Shown: positions 6,742-14,735, counted from the stretch's first letter. The stretch: 20,243 bases of DNA from Lachnospiraceae bacterium (GCA_900752065.1 CAADTT010000118.1:1-20243), one strand, 5' to 3'. Program-made: numbers and translations. Notes: a model not told the origin generated them from the letters alone.

Positions 6742-7374
6742 CTATGCTCTGTTCCCCTTCAGGATCGGGCTGATGTACTTATATAAAAGCAGCGTGATCC
6801 CGGAATCGATCACTGCCTTCAGCAGATTAAACGGCGCGACTGCCAGCAGAGCAAAAGTCGTCAGATTTGTAATCGCCGGATTCACTGCTGTTCCCATGCC
6901 GATCAGCGCATCCATCGGCATCCCGAATGCCTTGCCGTAAACAGGAAGCAGCACAAAGGCATTCAGCACACATCCCGCGGCGATCATAAAAAGGCCTCCC
7001 ACTGTCATTCCAATAATAGCGTTCTTTCTGCTCTTCCTCCTCCTGTAAATCATTCCTGCCGGAACGATAAAGGAACATCCAATCAGGAAATTCGCAAAAT
7101 CTCCGACTCCCGCCGTAGTCGTCCCTTTAAAGACCAGATAAAGGATGATCTTCACCAGCTCGATCAGGGCTCCCGCCGCCGGTCCCATGGCAAAGGAACC
7201 GATCAGCACCGGCACTTCACTCAGATCCATCTTATAAAAGGACGGGGCAAATCCCAGAGGGATCTCAAACATCATAAGGATGACGGATACTGCCCCCAGC
7301 ATCCCAATCTGTACAAGGGTCCTGACATCACTCCTGCTCCCGGTGTTTTTTACTGCGCCTGTGTTTGAATTCAT
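6742..7374 (-). CDS. ribU: Riboflavin ECF transporter substrate-binding (S) component
   Basis: RibU captures riboflavin in the membrane and imports it together with the shared EcfA/A'/T energy module, whose genes are not in the window. The 210-residue protein is very hydrophobic, with about six membrane segments. It begins with a short hydrophilic tail and has the PSFYKMDLSEVPVLIG and AAGALIELVKIILYL segments characteristic of RibU-type S components. The FMN riboswitch directly upstream (7467-7580) gives the substrate assignment independently. The ATG has AAGGAGAGATG before it. A terminator follows at 6677-6712, so it forms a single-gene transcript switched off when FMN is plentiful. Confidence 0.93.
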   Translation of the reverse strand: MNSNTGAVKNTGSRSDVRTLVQIGMLGAVSVILMMFEIPLGFAPSFYKMDLSEVPVLIGSFAMGPAAGALIELVKIILYLVFKGTTTAGVGDFANFLIGCSFIVPAGMIYRRRKSRKNAIIGMTVGGLFMIAAGCVLNAFVLLPVYGKAFGMPMDALIGMGTAVNPAITNLTTFALLAVAPFNLLKAVIDSGITLLLYKYISPILKGNRA

Positions 7375-7414
7375 CTACTCATCTCTCCTTTTCTGTGTGA
7401 AAGGAAATTCTGCG

Positions 7415-7448
7415 AAAAAAGCCCCGCATGCAAAAATACACACGGGGC
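7415..7448 (-). terminator. Riboswitch-controlled terminator in the ribU leader
   Basis: The minus strand reads GCCCCG, a loop of about 16 bases, CGGGGC, then TTTTTT. It lies between the FMN aptamer and ribU, where an expression platform belongs. The 5' arm GCGCCCCG is also complementary to the TTCGGGGC at the aptamer 5' end (near 7567-7576), which gives a plausible antiterminator. Confidence 0.82.
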
Positions 7449-7466
7449 GCTCGTTCTCTTAAATAC

Positions 7467-7580
7467 TTTTCTTCTCTCGTCCAGACTTTACTGTCGGTTA
7501 TGGAATCTCACCATATCAGCCGCCAAAGCGGGTCGCGGACTTTACCGCCGGTAGGGAATTTCACCCTGCCCCGAAGAATT
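7467..7580 (-). ncRNA. FMN riboswitch (RFN element)
   Basis: On the minus strand the RFN core is complete in order: GGGGCAGGGTGAAATTCCC, TACCGGCGGTAAAGTCCGCGA, a variable arm, GCTGATATGGTGAGATTCC, then ACCGACAGTAAAGTCTGGAC and the closing GAGAGAAG strand, which pairs with CTTC at the 5' end. FMN binding normally stops expression. The downstream hairpin plus T-run (7415-7448) indicates control by early transcription termination rather than by hiding the ribosome-binding site. Confidence 0.95.
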
Positions 7581-7604
7581 TCCTTCAATTTTTATCCGGT
7601 TTTC

Positions 7605-7633
7605 ATTATAGTGCATGTCTCCACCATATGCAA
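7605..7633 (-). promoter_or_regulatory. ribU promoter
   Basis: The minus strand has -35 TTGCAT (7628-7633), 17 bases, and a perfect -10 TATAAT (7605-7610). Transcription would begin near 7598, just before the FMN aptamer. The -35 lies only about 12 bases beyond the tex stop codon. Confidence 0.75.
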
Positions 7634-7643
7634 GCATTTTTTA

Positions 7644-9794
7644 TCACAGCTTCATCGTCAGCGCGATCCTCTTTTTCTTCATATCTACGCTCAGTACCTT
7701 TACATCTACGATATCGCCCACGCTCACCACCTCCAGCGGATGCTTTACAAATTTTTTATCCGTCAGCTCGGAGATGTGCACCAGACCGTCCTGATGGACC
7801 CCGATATCCACAAAGGCTCCGAAGTCGATCACATTCCGTACAGTTCCCTTCAAAACCATGCCTGGCGTCAGATCCTTCATATCCAGCACGTCGCTCCGCA
7901 GGATGGGTTTGGGCATCTCTTCTCTGGGGTCACGTCCCGGCTTCTCCAGCTCCTTTACGATATCCCGCAGGGTGATCTCCCCGATCCCCAGTTCCTCCGC
8001 CGTATTCTTATAATCCCGGATCTTCTTCGAGATTCCCGCCAGCTTTCCGCCTGCAATATCACCGGTTCCATACCCCAGTTTTTCCAACAGCCTCTCCGCC
8101 GCCTCATAGCTCTCCGGATGTACACTGGTGGAGTCCAGAGGGTTTTTCCCGCCCGGAATACGCATAAAACCCGCACACTGCTCATAGGCCTTCGGCCCCA
8201 GCTTCGCCACCTTCAGAAGCTGTCTGCGGTCGGTAAAACGGCCGTTCTCCTCCCGGTATGCCACGATATTTTTAGCGATCGTCTTCGAGATGCCGGACAC
8301 ATATTCCATCAGGGAGGCCGAAGCCGTATTCAGATCCACGCCCACCTTATTAACACAATCCTCTACCACGCCTCCCAGCGTTTCTCCCAGGCGCTTCTGA
8401 TTCATATCGTGCTGATACTGCCCTACGCCGATGGATTTCGGATCGATCTTTACAAGTTCCGCCAGCGGATCCTGAATGCGCCTTGCAATGGAAACAGCGC
8501 TCCTCTGGGCCACATCAAAGTCCGGAAACTCTTCTGCAGCCAGCTTGCTTGCCGAATAGACGGAAGCCCCCGCTTCATTGACGATCACATACTGCACCGG
8601 CTCTCTGATCTCCCCTAAAAGCTCCACGATCACCTGCTCGGACTCTCTGGAGGCGGTTCCATTTCCCACGGAAATAAGAGTGATCCCGTACTTTCGGATC
8701 AGCGCCTTCACGGTATCCTTCGCCGCCCGGATCTTCGTCTCATTCGTGGGCGCCGTGGGATAGATCACCTTCGTATCCAGCACCTTTCCCGTAGGATCTA
8801 CAACCGCCAGCTTACAGCCGGTGCGAAAAGCCGGATCCCAGCCGAGAACTGTTTTTCCCTCGATAGGCGGCTGCATCAGAAGCTGCTCCAGATTCTTCCC
8901 AAATACCGCGATCGCCCCCTCTTCCGCCTTCTCCGTCATATCGTTTCGGATCTCCCGCTCGATTGCCGGGGCAATGAGACGCTTGTAGCTGTCCTCGACC
9001 ACCGCACGGAGAATGGGTGAGGTATAGGGATTGTCCCTGGTGATCACCTGACACTCCAGATATTTTAAGATATCCTCCTGGGGAGCCTCCACCTTTACCG
9101 TCAGAAACTTTTCCTTTTCTCCCCGGTTCAGCGCCAGCGTGCGGTGCCCTGCCACTCTGGATACTGCCTCGTCGTAATCATAATACATCTCATAGACGGA
9201 CTGCGCTCCGGCATCCTTTGCCGCAGAGACGATCCTTCCGTCCCTCCCCGTCATTTTCCGAATTCTCATCCGGTAAGCCGGTTCATCGGAAATCCCTTCC
9301 GCAAGGATATCTGAGGCGCCCGTCAGAGCCTCCTCCACGCTCAGTACCCCCTTTTCTTCTGACAGGAAGGCTTTCGCCTCCTCCCCGGCCGGACGTTTTA
9401 ACATCTGCAGGCGTATCATATTTGCCAGCGGCTCCAGCCCCTTTTCCCTGGCGATCATCGCCCGCGTCCTCCTCTTCGGACGGAAAGGACGGTACAGGTC
9501 CTCCACGACCACCAGCGTCTCCGCAGCCTGAATCTGTTTTTTCAGCTCCGCTGTCAATTTTCCCTGCTCCTCAATGGCAGCGATGACCTGCGCCTTCTTT
9601 TCCTCCAGATTTCTCAGATAATTCAGACGCTCATACAATTTTCGAAGAACCTCATCGTTTAAGGTTCCCGTAGCCTCCTTCCGGTATCTGGCGATGAATG
9701 GAATCGTATTTCCTTCATCGATCAGTTTCACCGCCGCTTCCACCTGCCAGAGCTGCACAGAAAGCTCCTTTGCAAGACTTTTATTAATATCCAT
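7644..9794 (-). CDS. tex: Tex family S1-domain RNA-binding protein
   Basis: Tex is a conserved cytoplasmic nucleic-acid-binding protein linked to transcription and RNA turnover. The 716-residue product shows the family order: N-terminal helical region (WQVEAAVKLIDEGNTIPFIARYRKE pattern), a YqgF/RNase-H-like domain around residues 310-450 (GWDPAFRTGCKLAVVDPTG), helix-hairpin-helix segments around 480-560, and a C-terminal S1 domain (GTVRNVIDFGAFVDIGV ... DGLVHISEL). I chose ATG 9794 because AAAGGAG lies just upstream and MDINKSLAKEL matches the family start; the extension to 9845 is unlikely. It appears to be transcribed alone from 9879-9908. No terminator is obvious between it and ribU, so some read-through into the riboswitch is possible. 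Confidence 0.95.
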   Translation of the reverse strand: MDINKSLAKELSVQLWQVEAAVKLIDEGNTIPFIARYRKEATGTLNDEVLRKLYERLNYLRNLEEKKAQVIAAIEEQGKLTAELKKQIQAAETLVVVEDLYRPFRPKRRTRAMIAREKGLEPLANMIRLQMLKRPAGEEAKAFLSEEKGVLSVEEALTGASDILAEGISDEPAYRMRIRKMTGRDGRIVSAAKDAGAQSVYEMYYDYDEAVSRVAGHRTLALNRGEKEKFLTVKVEAPQEDILKYLECQVITRDNPYTSPILRAVVEDSYKRLIAPAIEREIRNDMTEKAEEGAIAVFGKNLEQLLMQPPIEGKTVLGWDPAFRTGCKLAVVDPTGKVLDTKVIYPTAPTNETKIRAAKDTVKALIRKYGITLISVGNGTASRESEQVIVELLGEIREPVQYVIVNEAGASVYSASKLAAEEFPDFDVAQRSAVSIARRIQDPLAELVKIDPKSIGVGQYQHDMNQKRLGETLGGVVEDCVNKVGVDLNTASASLMEYVSGISKTIAKNIVAYREENGRFTDRRQLLKVAKLGPKAYEQCAGFMRIPGGKNPLDSTSVHPESYEAAERLLEKLGYGTGDIAGGKLAGISKKIRDYKNTAEELGIGEITLRDIVKELEKPGRDPREEMPKPILRSDVLDMKDLTPGMVLKGTVRNVIDFGAFVDIGVHQDGLVHISELTDKKFVKHPLEVVSVGDIVDVKVLSVDMKKKRIALTMKL

Positions 9795-9878
9795 AAATGC
9801 TCCTTTACACTCGTTTTTAACATGTTTCGTCACAGCTTCGCTCATAACCTCAACTGTTACCTAATTTTTCAGTAAAAC

Positions 9879-9908
9879 AGTATAGCACTTGAGTTTCCCA
9901 TTTGTCTA
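9879..9908 (-). promoter_or_regulatory. tex promoter (extended -10)
   Basis: The minus strand has -35 TAGACA (9903-9908), 18 bases, and -10 TATACT (9879-9884) preceded by TG one base away (extended -10). It overlaps the divergent promoter at 9889-9917. Confidence 0.65.
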
Positions 9909-9917
9909 TGCTATTAT
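9889..9917 (+). promoter_or_regulatory. Promoter of the DUF4190 gene
   Basis: The plus strand has -35 TTGAGT (9889-9894), 17 bases, and -10 TATTAT (9912-9917), placing the start near 9924, about 50 bases before the ATG. It is interlocked with the opposite-facing tex promoter. Confidence 0.6.
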
Positions 9918-9973
9918 GAAAAGCGGATGATGATTTAATCGGACACAAAAAGAACAGGCAGGTTTAACGAACG

Positions 9974-10489
9974 ATGGATAACGAAAATAATTATAATCAT
10001 GAAAATCAGGATCCCGCCTCCAACGATTATGGCGGAAGCTATCATTATGACTTCGATCTGAATCAGGAAAAACAAGACAGTATGCCTCCGCAGCCGGATG
10101 GATTTTCCTCCGCCGCGCTGGTGCTGGGAATCCTCTCCCTGGTGCTGTGCTGCTGCTGTTACGTCAGCATCCCCTTAGGTGCGCTTGGCATTCTATTTGC
10201 CATTCTCTCCAAACGGGACAGCCTGATGTCAGGACGCAGCAGAGCCGGACTGGGGCTTTCCATCGCCGGACTGTGTCTCACGCTCCTCATGACGGTCAGC
10301 ATGGTCCTGACCGTGCTCCGGGATAACACATTTTGGGATACTCTCGAAGACACGATGAAATATTATCAGGGAGAGGACTATGATTCAGACGACCTGGAAG
10401 ATTTTTTCCATGAATATGAAGAACGTTTCCGCCCGGACGACGGCTGGGAACCATATGTTCCTGAGAAACTTTTCGATGACACCATTTAA
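9974..10489 (+). CDS. DUF4190-like membrane protein
   Basis: This 171-residue protein has an Asn/Gln/Asp-rich cytoplasmic-type N-terminus of about 43 residues. Two membrane helices follow (around residues 45-72 and 88-113), separated by the short loop SKRDSLMSGRSRAGLGLS, and the tail is strongly acidic (DYDSDDLEDFFHEYEERF). The pairing of helices with AGLGLSIAGL is typical of DUF4190/TM2-like small membrane proteins; the role is unknown. Four consecutive cysteines lie inside the first helix (LVLCCCCYVS), which may be lipid-modified, though that is inference. The ribosome-binding site is weak (ACAGGCAGG). It converges on the DUF2752 gene, with 6 bases between stop codons. Confidence 0.8.
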   Translation: MDNENNYNHENQDPASNDYGGSYHYDFDLNQEKQDSMPPQPDGFSSAALVLGILSLVLCCCCYVSIPLGALGILFAILSKRDSLMSGRSRAGLGLSIAGLCLTLLMTVSMVLTVLRDNTFWDTLEDTMKYYQGEDYDSDDLEDFFHEYEERFRPDDGWEPYVPEKLFDDTI

Positions 10490-10495
10490 TACCGG

Positions 10496-10924
10496 CTATT
10501 TGATCATGGGGTAATGCCAGACGAGCATTACTCCATTTTTTATGACAAAATTCAGAGCAAGAATAATCACGCCAAGTGCCACATACCATTTACGGTAACG
10601 CATTCCGACCCTCATCTTCCCTCTGCTGAGGTACTCGATACTGTTCGAAAGCATGAACCATGCATAGAGCAGCGCCCCGTAAAGCACAAATGGATGGTAA
10701 TAAAGCGATTCCAGAATATGCCCCTGACAAAGCAGACGCACGGCTCTCGTCCCGCCGCATCCCGGACAGTACAGCCCGGTAACCGTATGGAAAATACATG
10801 GCAGCATCAGACGGGTGATCCTAATGTCCCACGCTCTCGCCAGAGTGAAGCAGACCGCTGCCAGCAAAAGCAGCAGCCATCCCAGGATATAGAGGCTTTT
10901 TCTTTCTTTTTCCGCATATTCCAT
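10496..10924 (-). CDS. DUF2752 membrane protein
   Basis: The 142-residue protein has the hallmark CPGCGGTRA motif (residues 53-61) of the DUF2752 family, placed after a first helix (around 11-30) and before a conserved membrane-proximal His-Pro (HPF). Two further helices lie near 78-95 and 112-130. The function of the family is not established. The ATG is preceded by AGGAGG with a 6-base gap. Its 3' end contains, on the opposite strand, the terminator of the convergent DUF4190 gene. It is divergent from the DUF975 gene; I do not see a convincing promoter of its own. Confidence 0.88.
   Translation of the reverse strand: MEYAEKERKSLYILGWLLLLLAAVCFTLARAWDIRITRLMLPCIFHTVTGLYCPGCGGTRAVRLLCQGHILESLYYHPFVLYGALLYAWFMLSNSIEYLSRGKMRVGMRYRKWYVALGVIILALNFVIKNGVMLVWHYPMIK
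10508..10542 (+). terminator. Terminator of the DUF4190 gene, inside the DUF2752 coding region
   Basis: The stem GGGGTAATGC/GCATTACTCC (10508-10517 with 10525-10534, one G-T pair) with a 7-base loop is followed by ATTTTTTATG on the plus strand. It lies wholly within the last codons of the oppositely oriented DUF2752 gene, so it is under double constraint. No T-run follows on the minus strand. Confidence 0.75.
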
Positions 10925-10948
10925 CTCATTCCTCCTATGACATTGCAG

Positions 10949-10978
10949 TTGCTTTTTACACTGCGCCTATGCTATACT
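10949..10978 (+). promoter_or_regulatory. Promoter of the DUF975 gene (extended -10)
   Basis: The plus strand has -35 TTGCTT (10949-10954), 18 bases, and -10 TATACT (10973-10978) with TG one base before it. The start would be near 10985, about 28 bases before the ATG at 11013. Confidence 0.6.
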
Positions 10979-11012
10979 GGTAACAATTAAATTTGAAAGT
11001 CTGGTGTAAAAA

Positions 11013-11717
11013 ATGAAAAAAACATCTTCTGAATTAAAATGTATGGCAAAAGGACTGCTGGCGGGACATTACGGACTGCTCATCGGAGCCGCCCTGCTCT
11101 ACGGCGGAGGCAGCCTCGTGATCACTATGATCCTGGAGTTGGTCTTTCAGGCTGATCACTCCTTTAACATCCTTTATTTTATCTGTTCCCTGATCGTCAG
11201 CCTGCTGTCTACCATTTTTACCATTGGTTATGAAAAAATGATACTGGAGATCAGCCGGGGCCGCGAAGCGCGGCTGGGAGACCTTTTATATGGTTTCTCC
11301 CATCAGCCGGACAGAATTATTCTGCTTACGATCCTGCTCTCACTTGTCAGCCTCGCCTGTATGCTTCCCGGCAGCCTGCTTCTTGCAGCCGGCGCCATTA
11401 TGAAGCTCATCCCCCTTACGCTTGTGGGAATTCTGGCGCTGCTTGCAGGGACCGTATTCCTTTTCATTTTGTCCTTTGGCTACTCCATGGTATTTCTTCT
11501 ATACCTGGATAACCCGGAAAAGGGCGTCATTCAGCTCATGCGTGAAAGCCGTACTCTCATGAAGGGAAACAAGGGACGCTATTTTTATTTACAGATCAGC
11601 TTTATCGGCCTTATGCTGCTGTCCATTCTCACATGCTTCATCGGCCTTTTCTGGCTGGTGCCCTATATGGAAATGACCTCCGTACTGTTCTACAGAAACC
11701 TGTTAAATGAAGTATAA
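11013..11717 (+). CDS. DUF975 family integral membrane protein
   Basis: The 234-residue protein is a polytopic membrane protein with about five to six helices. The opening with SSELK-MAKGLL-GHYG is typical of DUF975, where the N-terminal segment often reads as a short amphipathic helix. The MRESRTLMKGNKGRYFYLQISFIG pattern near residue 180 is the most conserved part of the family. Function is unknown. It has its own promoter at 10949-10978 and a strong terminator at 11745-11774, so it is monocistronic. The ribosome-binding site is weak (TCTGGTG). Confidence 0.85.
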   Translation: MKKTSSELKCMAKGLLAGHYGLLIGAALLYGGGSLVITMILELVFQADHSFNILYFICSLIVSLLSTIFTIGYEKMILEISRGREARLGDLLYGFSHQPDRIILLTILLSLVSLACMLPGSLLLAAGAIMKLIPLTLVGILALLAGTVFLFILSFGYSMVFLLYLDNPEKGVIQLMRESRTLMKGNKGRYFYLQISFIGLMLLSILTCFIGLFWLVPYMEMTSVLFYRNLLNEV

Positions 11718-11744
11718 CAGAACTTTTATGAATCATACAGCAAG

Positions 11745-11774
11745 GCCGCCGGAAATATCCGGCGGCTGTTTTTA
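11745..11774 (+). terminator. Terminator after the DUF975 gene
   Basis: A perfect 9-bp stem GCCGCCGGA/TCCGGCGGC (11745-11753 with 11758-11766) with a 4-base loop is followed by TGTTTTTA on the plus strand. Its tail overlaps the stop codon of the convergent gene. On the minus strand the hairpin lacks a T-run, so it is a poor terminator in that direction. Confidence 0.85.
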
Positions 11775-12971
11775 GTTTTCTAAAAGATACGCCATCAGCG
11801 TATGTCCTTCGGCAATATAATTCCCGCTCGCTTTCGCTTCTTTTTCGTTATATTTCCAGGTATGCTCCTGTATCCTTCTGCTGTCGTAGAGGACATAGGG
11901 CACCGGATCACTGGTATGGGTGCGCACACGGATCGGAGTCGGGTGATCCGGAAGCACCAGCAGACGATATTCCTCCCCAGAGGCATCCAGTCCCTCTTTT
12001 ACGAGACGGATCACTCTCCCGTCCAGATTCTCAATAGCCTTTATTTTTTTCTCGATACTTCCCTGGTGTCCCATCTCGTCGGGAGCTTCTACATGGATGT
12101 ACGCAAAATCATAACCCCCGTTTACCAGTGCATCTACCGCTGCCTGCGCTTTCCCCTCATAATTCGTATCCAGACCGCCGTTTGCCCCCTCGACACAGAT
12201 ATTGTCCATGCCAGCGCCTACGGCGATTCCCTTGAGAAGATCCACGGCTGAGATCATAACGCCTTTTTTGTGATTTTTTTCTTCGAAGGAGGTGAGGATC
12301 GGCTTCGTCCCCGCGCCCCAGAACCAGAGACTGTTCGCAGGATTTAAGCCCTTCGCCTTTCGTTCCCTGTTCACCGGATGATCCGCCAGAATCTCATAGC
12401 TCTTTTTCTGCATCTCGCGCAAAACAGCATCCGCCGGAAGATGCTGACCGATCACCTGCCCCAGAACATCATGGGGCGGTGTCAGCTCAACTACCTGTCC
12501 CTGCTCCCAGATCAGGCAGTGACGGTAGCTGGTGCCAACGTAAAATCTATAGCCTTCCTTCTCCAATTCTTTTTTTACCGCTTCCAGCAGTACGGCTGCT
12601 TCTTCTGTACTGATTTCTCCCGAGCTGTGATCGAGAATTCTCTTTTCCTCGTAAGGCTCCTCCTCGGAAAGCGTAACGATATTGCACCGGAGCGCCACAT
12701 CCGTATCCTTCATGGGAACGCCGATGCTCAGCGCCTCCAGTGGGGAACGGCCCGTATAATACTGCTTCGGGTCATATCCCATCACAGAAAGATTCGCCGT
12801 ATCGCTTCCCGGCTTCATTCCCTCCGGAATCGTATGCACAAGCCCGATTTCCGATTTTGCCGCCAGCTCATCCATAACCGGAGTAACCGCCGCCTCCAGC
12901 GGCGTCCGATTCCCCAGGCTTTCGATCGGCTCATCCGCCATACCATCGCCCAGAACAATTACATATTTCAT
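11772..12971 (-). CDS. Cofactor-independent phosphoglycerate mutase-like protein, proposed homoserine kinase
   Basis: The 399-residue protein belongs to the archaeal-type, 2,3-bisphosphoglycerate-independent phosphoglycerate mutase group of the alkaline phosphatase superfamily. Metal-site motifs are visible: VLGDGMADEP at the start, PGSDTANLSVMGYDP with the nucleophilic Ser position, HVEAPDEMGHQG and LPDHPTPIRVRTHT. A subset of this group has been proposed to act as homoserine kinase where a GHMP-type thrB is absent. The position 13 bases after homoserine dehydrogenase supports that reading over glycolytic mutase, but no enzyme test is possible from sequence. The ATG at 12971 has TTGGAGG five bases upstream; the extension to 12995 overlaps hom and is rejected. 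Confidence 0.85.
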   Translation of the reverse strand: MKYVIVLGDGMADEPIESLGNRTPLEAAVTPVMDELAAKSEIGLVHTIPEGMKPGSDTANLSVMGYDPKQYYTGRSPLEALSIGVPMKDTDVALRCNIVTLSEEEPYEEKRILDHSSGEISTEEAAVLLEAVKKELEKEGYRFYVGTSYRHCLIWEQGQVVELTPPHDVLGQVIGQHLPADAVLREMQKKSYEILADHPVNRERKAKGLNPANSLWFWGAGTKPILTSFEEKNHKKGVMISAVDLLKGIAVGAGMDNICVEGANGGLDTNYEGKAQAAVDALVNGGYDFAYIHVEAPDEMGHQGSIEKKIKAIENLDGRVIRLVKEGLDASGEEYRLLVLPDHPTPIRVRTHTSDPVPYVLYDSRRIQEHTWKYNEKEAKASGNYIAEGHTLMAYLLEN

Positions 12972-12984
12972 ATCTGCCTCCAAC

Positions 12985-14199
12985 TTAACGCACACGGATC
13001 CTGTTGATAACCTCTCCGTACTGCTTTGCCTTTTCCTCGTAAGCCGCCTCGGTCATCACTTCCGTGACAAATCCAAATTCTTCCGTCATTTCCGGAAGAA
13101 CGACCAGCTCTGCCTTTCCAAAGATTTCCTGTACTCTTTCCAGATCTGCCTTCGGATCTCCCTTTACCCGCACAAAGAACTGCTTCTCTGAATTGCTGAT
13201 ATCGGTGAGCTGCAGTTTGCTGCTGCTCCAGAAGGACATGATGTTTCTGTGCAGATGCTTCGCCTCATCCACGATATCCGCCACTACCGCACTTGCTGTC
13301 GGCAGCTTCCCTGCACCGCTTCCGTAAAACATCGCATCGCCCAGCACATTTCCGTGTACAAAAATCGCATTAAATACACCGTTTACACTGTACAGCGGAT
13401 CATTGACGCCCACGATTTCCGGCGCTACCATAGCATAAAAGCTCTCATCCACTTTCCGGCTGTAGGCCAGCAGCTTGATGGTCTTTCCCATTTTTTTCAC
13501 ATACTGGATGTCCGTCGCCGTAATGCCCGTAATGCCTTCTGTATAAATGTCTTCAAAATCCACATGCTCTCCAAAGGCAAGAGAAGAGAGGATCGCAATC
13601 TTTCTGCAGGCATCGTAACCTTCCACATCCGCCTCCGGATTCCGCTCTGCGTATCCCTTATTCTGTGCGTCCTTTAACACATCCTCAAAATCCGACCCTT
13701 TCTCGAACATCTCAGTAAGAATATAATTCGTCGTTCCATTCAAAATACCAGTGATCTCATCAATCTCATCTGCCGTCAAAGAGGAATTCAGAGGGCGGAT
13801 GATCGGGATACCGCCGCCGCAGCTCGCTTCAAACAGATAATTGATATTTCTCTCCCTTGCGATCTGCAAAAGTTCCGGGCCGTGACGCGCCACCAGCTCC
13901 TTATTTGAGGTACACACGCTCTTTCCTGCCAGCAGCGCCTTCTTTGTGAAAGTGTATGCCGGCTCCACGCCCCCCATCACTTCCGCAATGATTTTGATTT
14001 CCGGATCATTTAAAATAATATCAAAATCGTGAACGACCTTCTCCTGAATCGGATCTCCCGGAAAATCCCTCAAGTCGAGCACATATTTGATATTGATCTC
14101 CTCGCCCGCCTTTTTATTGATGCTGCTGTGGTTCGTGTTGATTACCTCCACAACTCCGCTTCCTACTGTTCCATATCCTAATACTGCAATCTGTATCAT
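12985..14199 (-). CDS. hom: Homoserine dehydrogenase
   Basis: This NAD(P)-dependent enzyme reduces aspartate semialdehyde to homoserine, the branch point toward threonine and methionine. The 404-residue protein opens with the Rossmann motif VLGYGTVGSGV. It continues with AEVMGGVEPA and TSNKELVARHG, the catalytic-domain blocks ASCGGGIPIIRPL and GILNGTTNYILTEM, and the GYAERNPEADVEGYDACRKIAIL region containing the active-site lysine. The last 80 or so residues form an ACT-like domain, which in related enzymes mediates feedback inhibition by threonine. The start ATG has AGGAAGAG upstream. It lies between the PheB-like regulator gene (29 bases) and the proposed homoserine kinase. Confidence 0.95.
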   Translation of the reverse strand: MIQIAVLGYGTVGSGVVEVINTNHSSINKKAGEEINIKYVLDLRDFPGDPIQEKVVHDFDIILNDPEIKIIAEVMGGVEPAYTFTKKALLAGKSVCTSNKELVARHGPELLQIARERNINYLFEASCGGGIPIIRPLNSSLTADEIDEITGILNGTTNYILTEMFEKGSDFEDVLKDAQNKGYAERNPEADVEGYDACRKIAILSSLAFGEHVDFEDIYTEGITGITATDIQYVKKMGKTIKLLAYSRKVDESFYAMVAPEIVGVNDPLYSVNGVFNAIFVHGNVLGDAMFYGSGAGKLPTASAVVADIVDEAKHLHRNIMSFWSSSKLQLTDISNSEKQFFVRVKGDPKADLERVQEIFGKAELVVLPEMTEEFGFVTEVMTEAAYEEKAKQYGEVINRIRVR

Positions 14200-14228
14200 A
14201 TCTGTTCTCTCTTCCTTTCTTCCGGCCT

Positions 14229-14672
14229 CTATTCCCGGGCCAGTATTTTCAAATACATGATTCCGTCTTTGGCTTCAATCTCCTCAATCATCCTTGACAC
14301 ATCCCCCGTTGTAGGCAAAATGTCCACGCTCAGCGTAAGGGATGCCACTCCATTGATCGGAATACTCTGATGAATTGTGAGAATATTTGCATTATAATCT
14401 GCGATCACATGCAAAACATCGGAAAGAAGCCCCGGCTCATCATTCATCTGAATGACAAAGGTGATGGTCTTTCCTCTCGCATTATCATGAAACGGAAAAA
14501 TATCATCCTTATACTTATAAAATGAGCTTCTGCTGATTCCCACCTGATCCGTTGCTTCCTGTACTGTGACAGCCTTCTCGGACTCTAACAGCCGTTTCGC
14601 CTCCACCACTTTCAGCAGTACTTCGGGTACGGCCTTTTCTTTTACAACAAAATACCCGCTTTTCTCTGACAT
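14229..14672 (-). CDS. ACT domain-containing protein, PheB/UPF0735 family
   Basis: The 147-residue protein has an N-terminal helix-turn-helix-like segment (VQEATDQVGISRSSFYKYKDDIFPF, about residues 37-62) and a C-terminal ACT domain (about 69-147: VIQMNDEPGLLSDVLHVIADY, then ILTIHQSIPINGVASLTLSVD). ACT domains bind amino acids. The family is named after pheB of Bacillus, whose role is unclear. As the first gene of the hom operon it is a plausible amino-acid sensor for the pathway, perhaps DNA-binding; that is inference from the domain pair. The ATG at 14672 has GGGAGG four bases upstream; a start at 14705 would only add a poorly supported extension. Confidence 0.88.
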   Translation of the reverse strand: MSEKSGYFVVKEKAVPEVLLKVVEAKRLLESEKAVTVQEATDQVGISRSSFYKYKDDIFPFHDNARGKTITFVIQMNDEPGLLSDVLHVIADYNANILTIHQSIPINGVASLTLSVDILPTTGDVSRMIEEIEAKDGIMYLKILARE

Positions 14673-14735
14673 AATACCTCCCGCTTGTGCGCTCTTCAAA
14701 TACATCTGTATTCACATGGAAGATATTATCACATT

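Noticed and set aside
7428..8618. Long plus-strand open frame of 396 codons
   Set aside because: It is antisense to the ribU leader riboswitch and the 3' part of tex; composition and lack of motifs mark it as a shadow frame.
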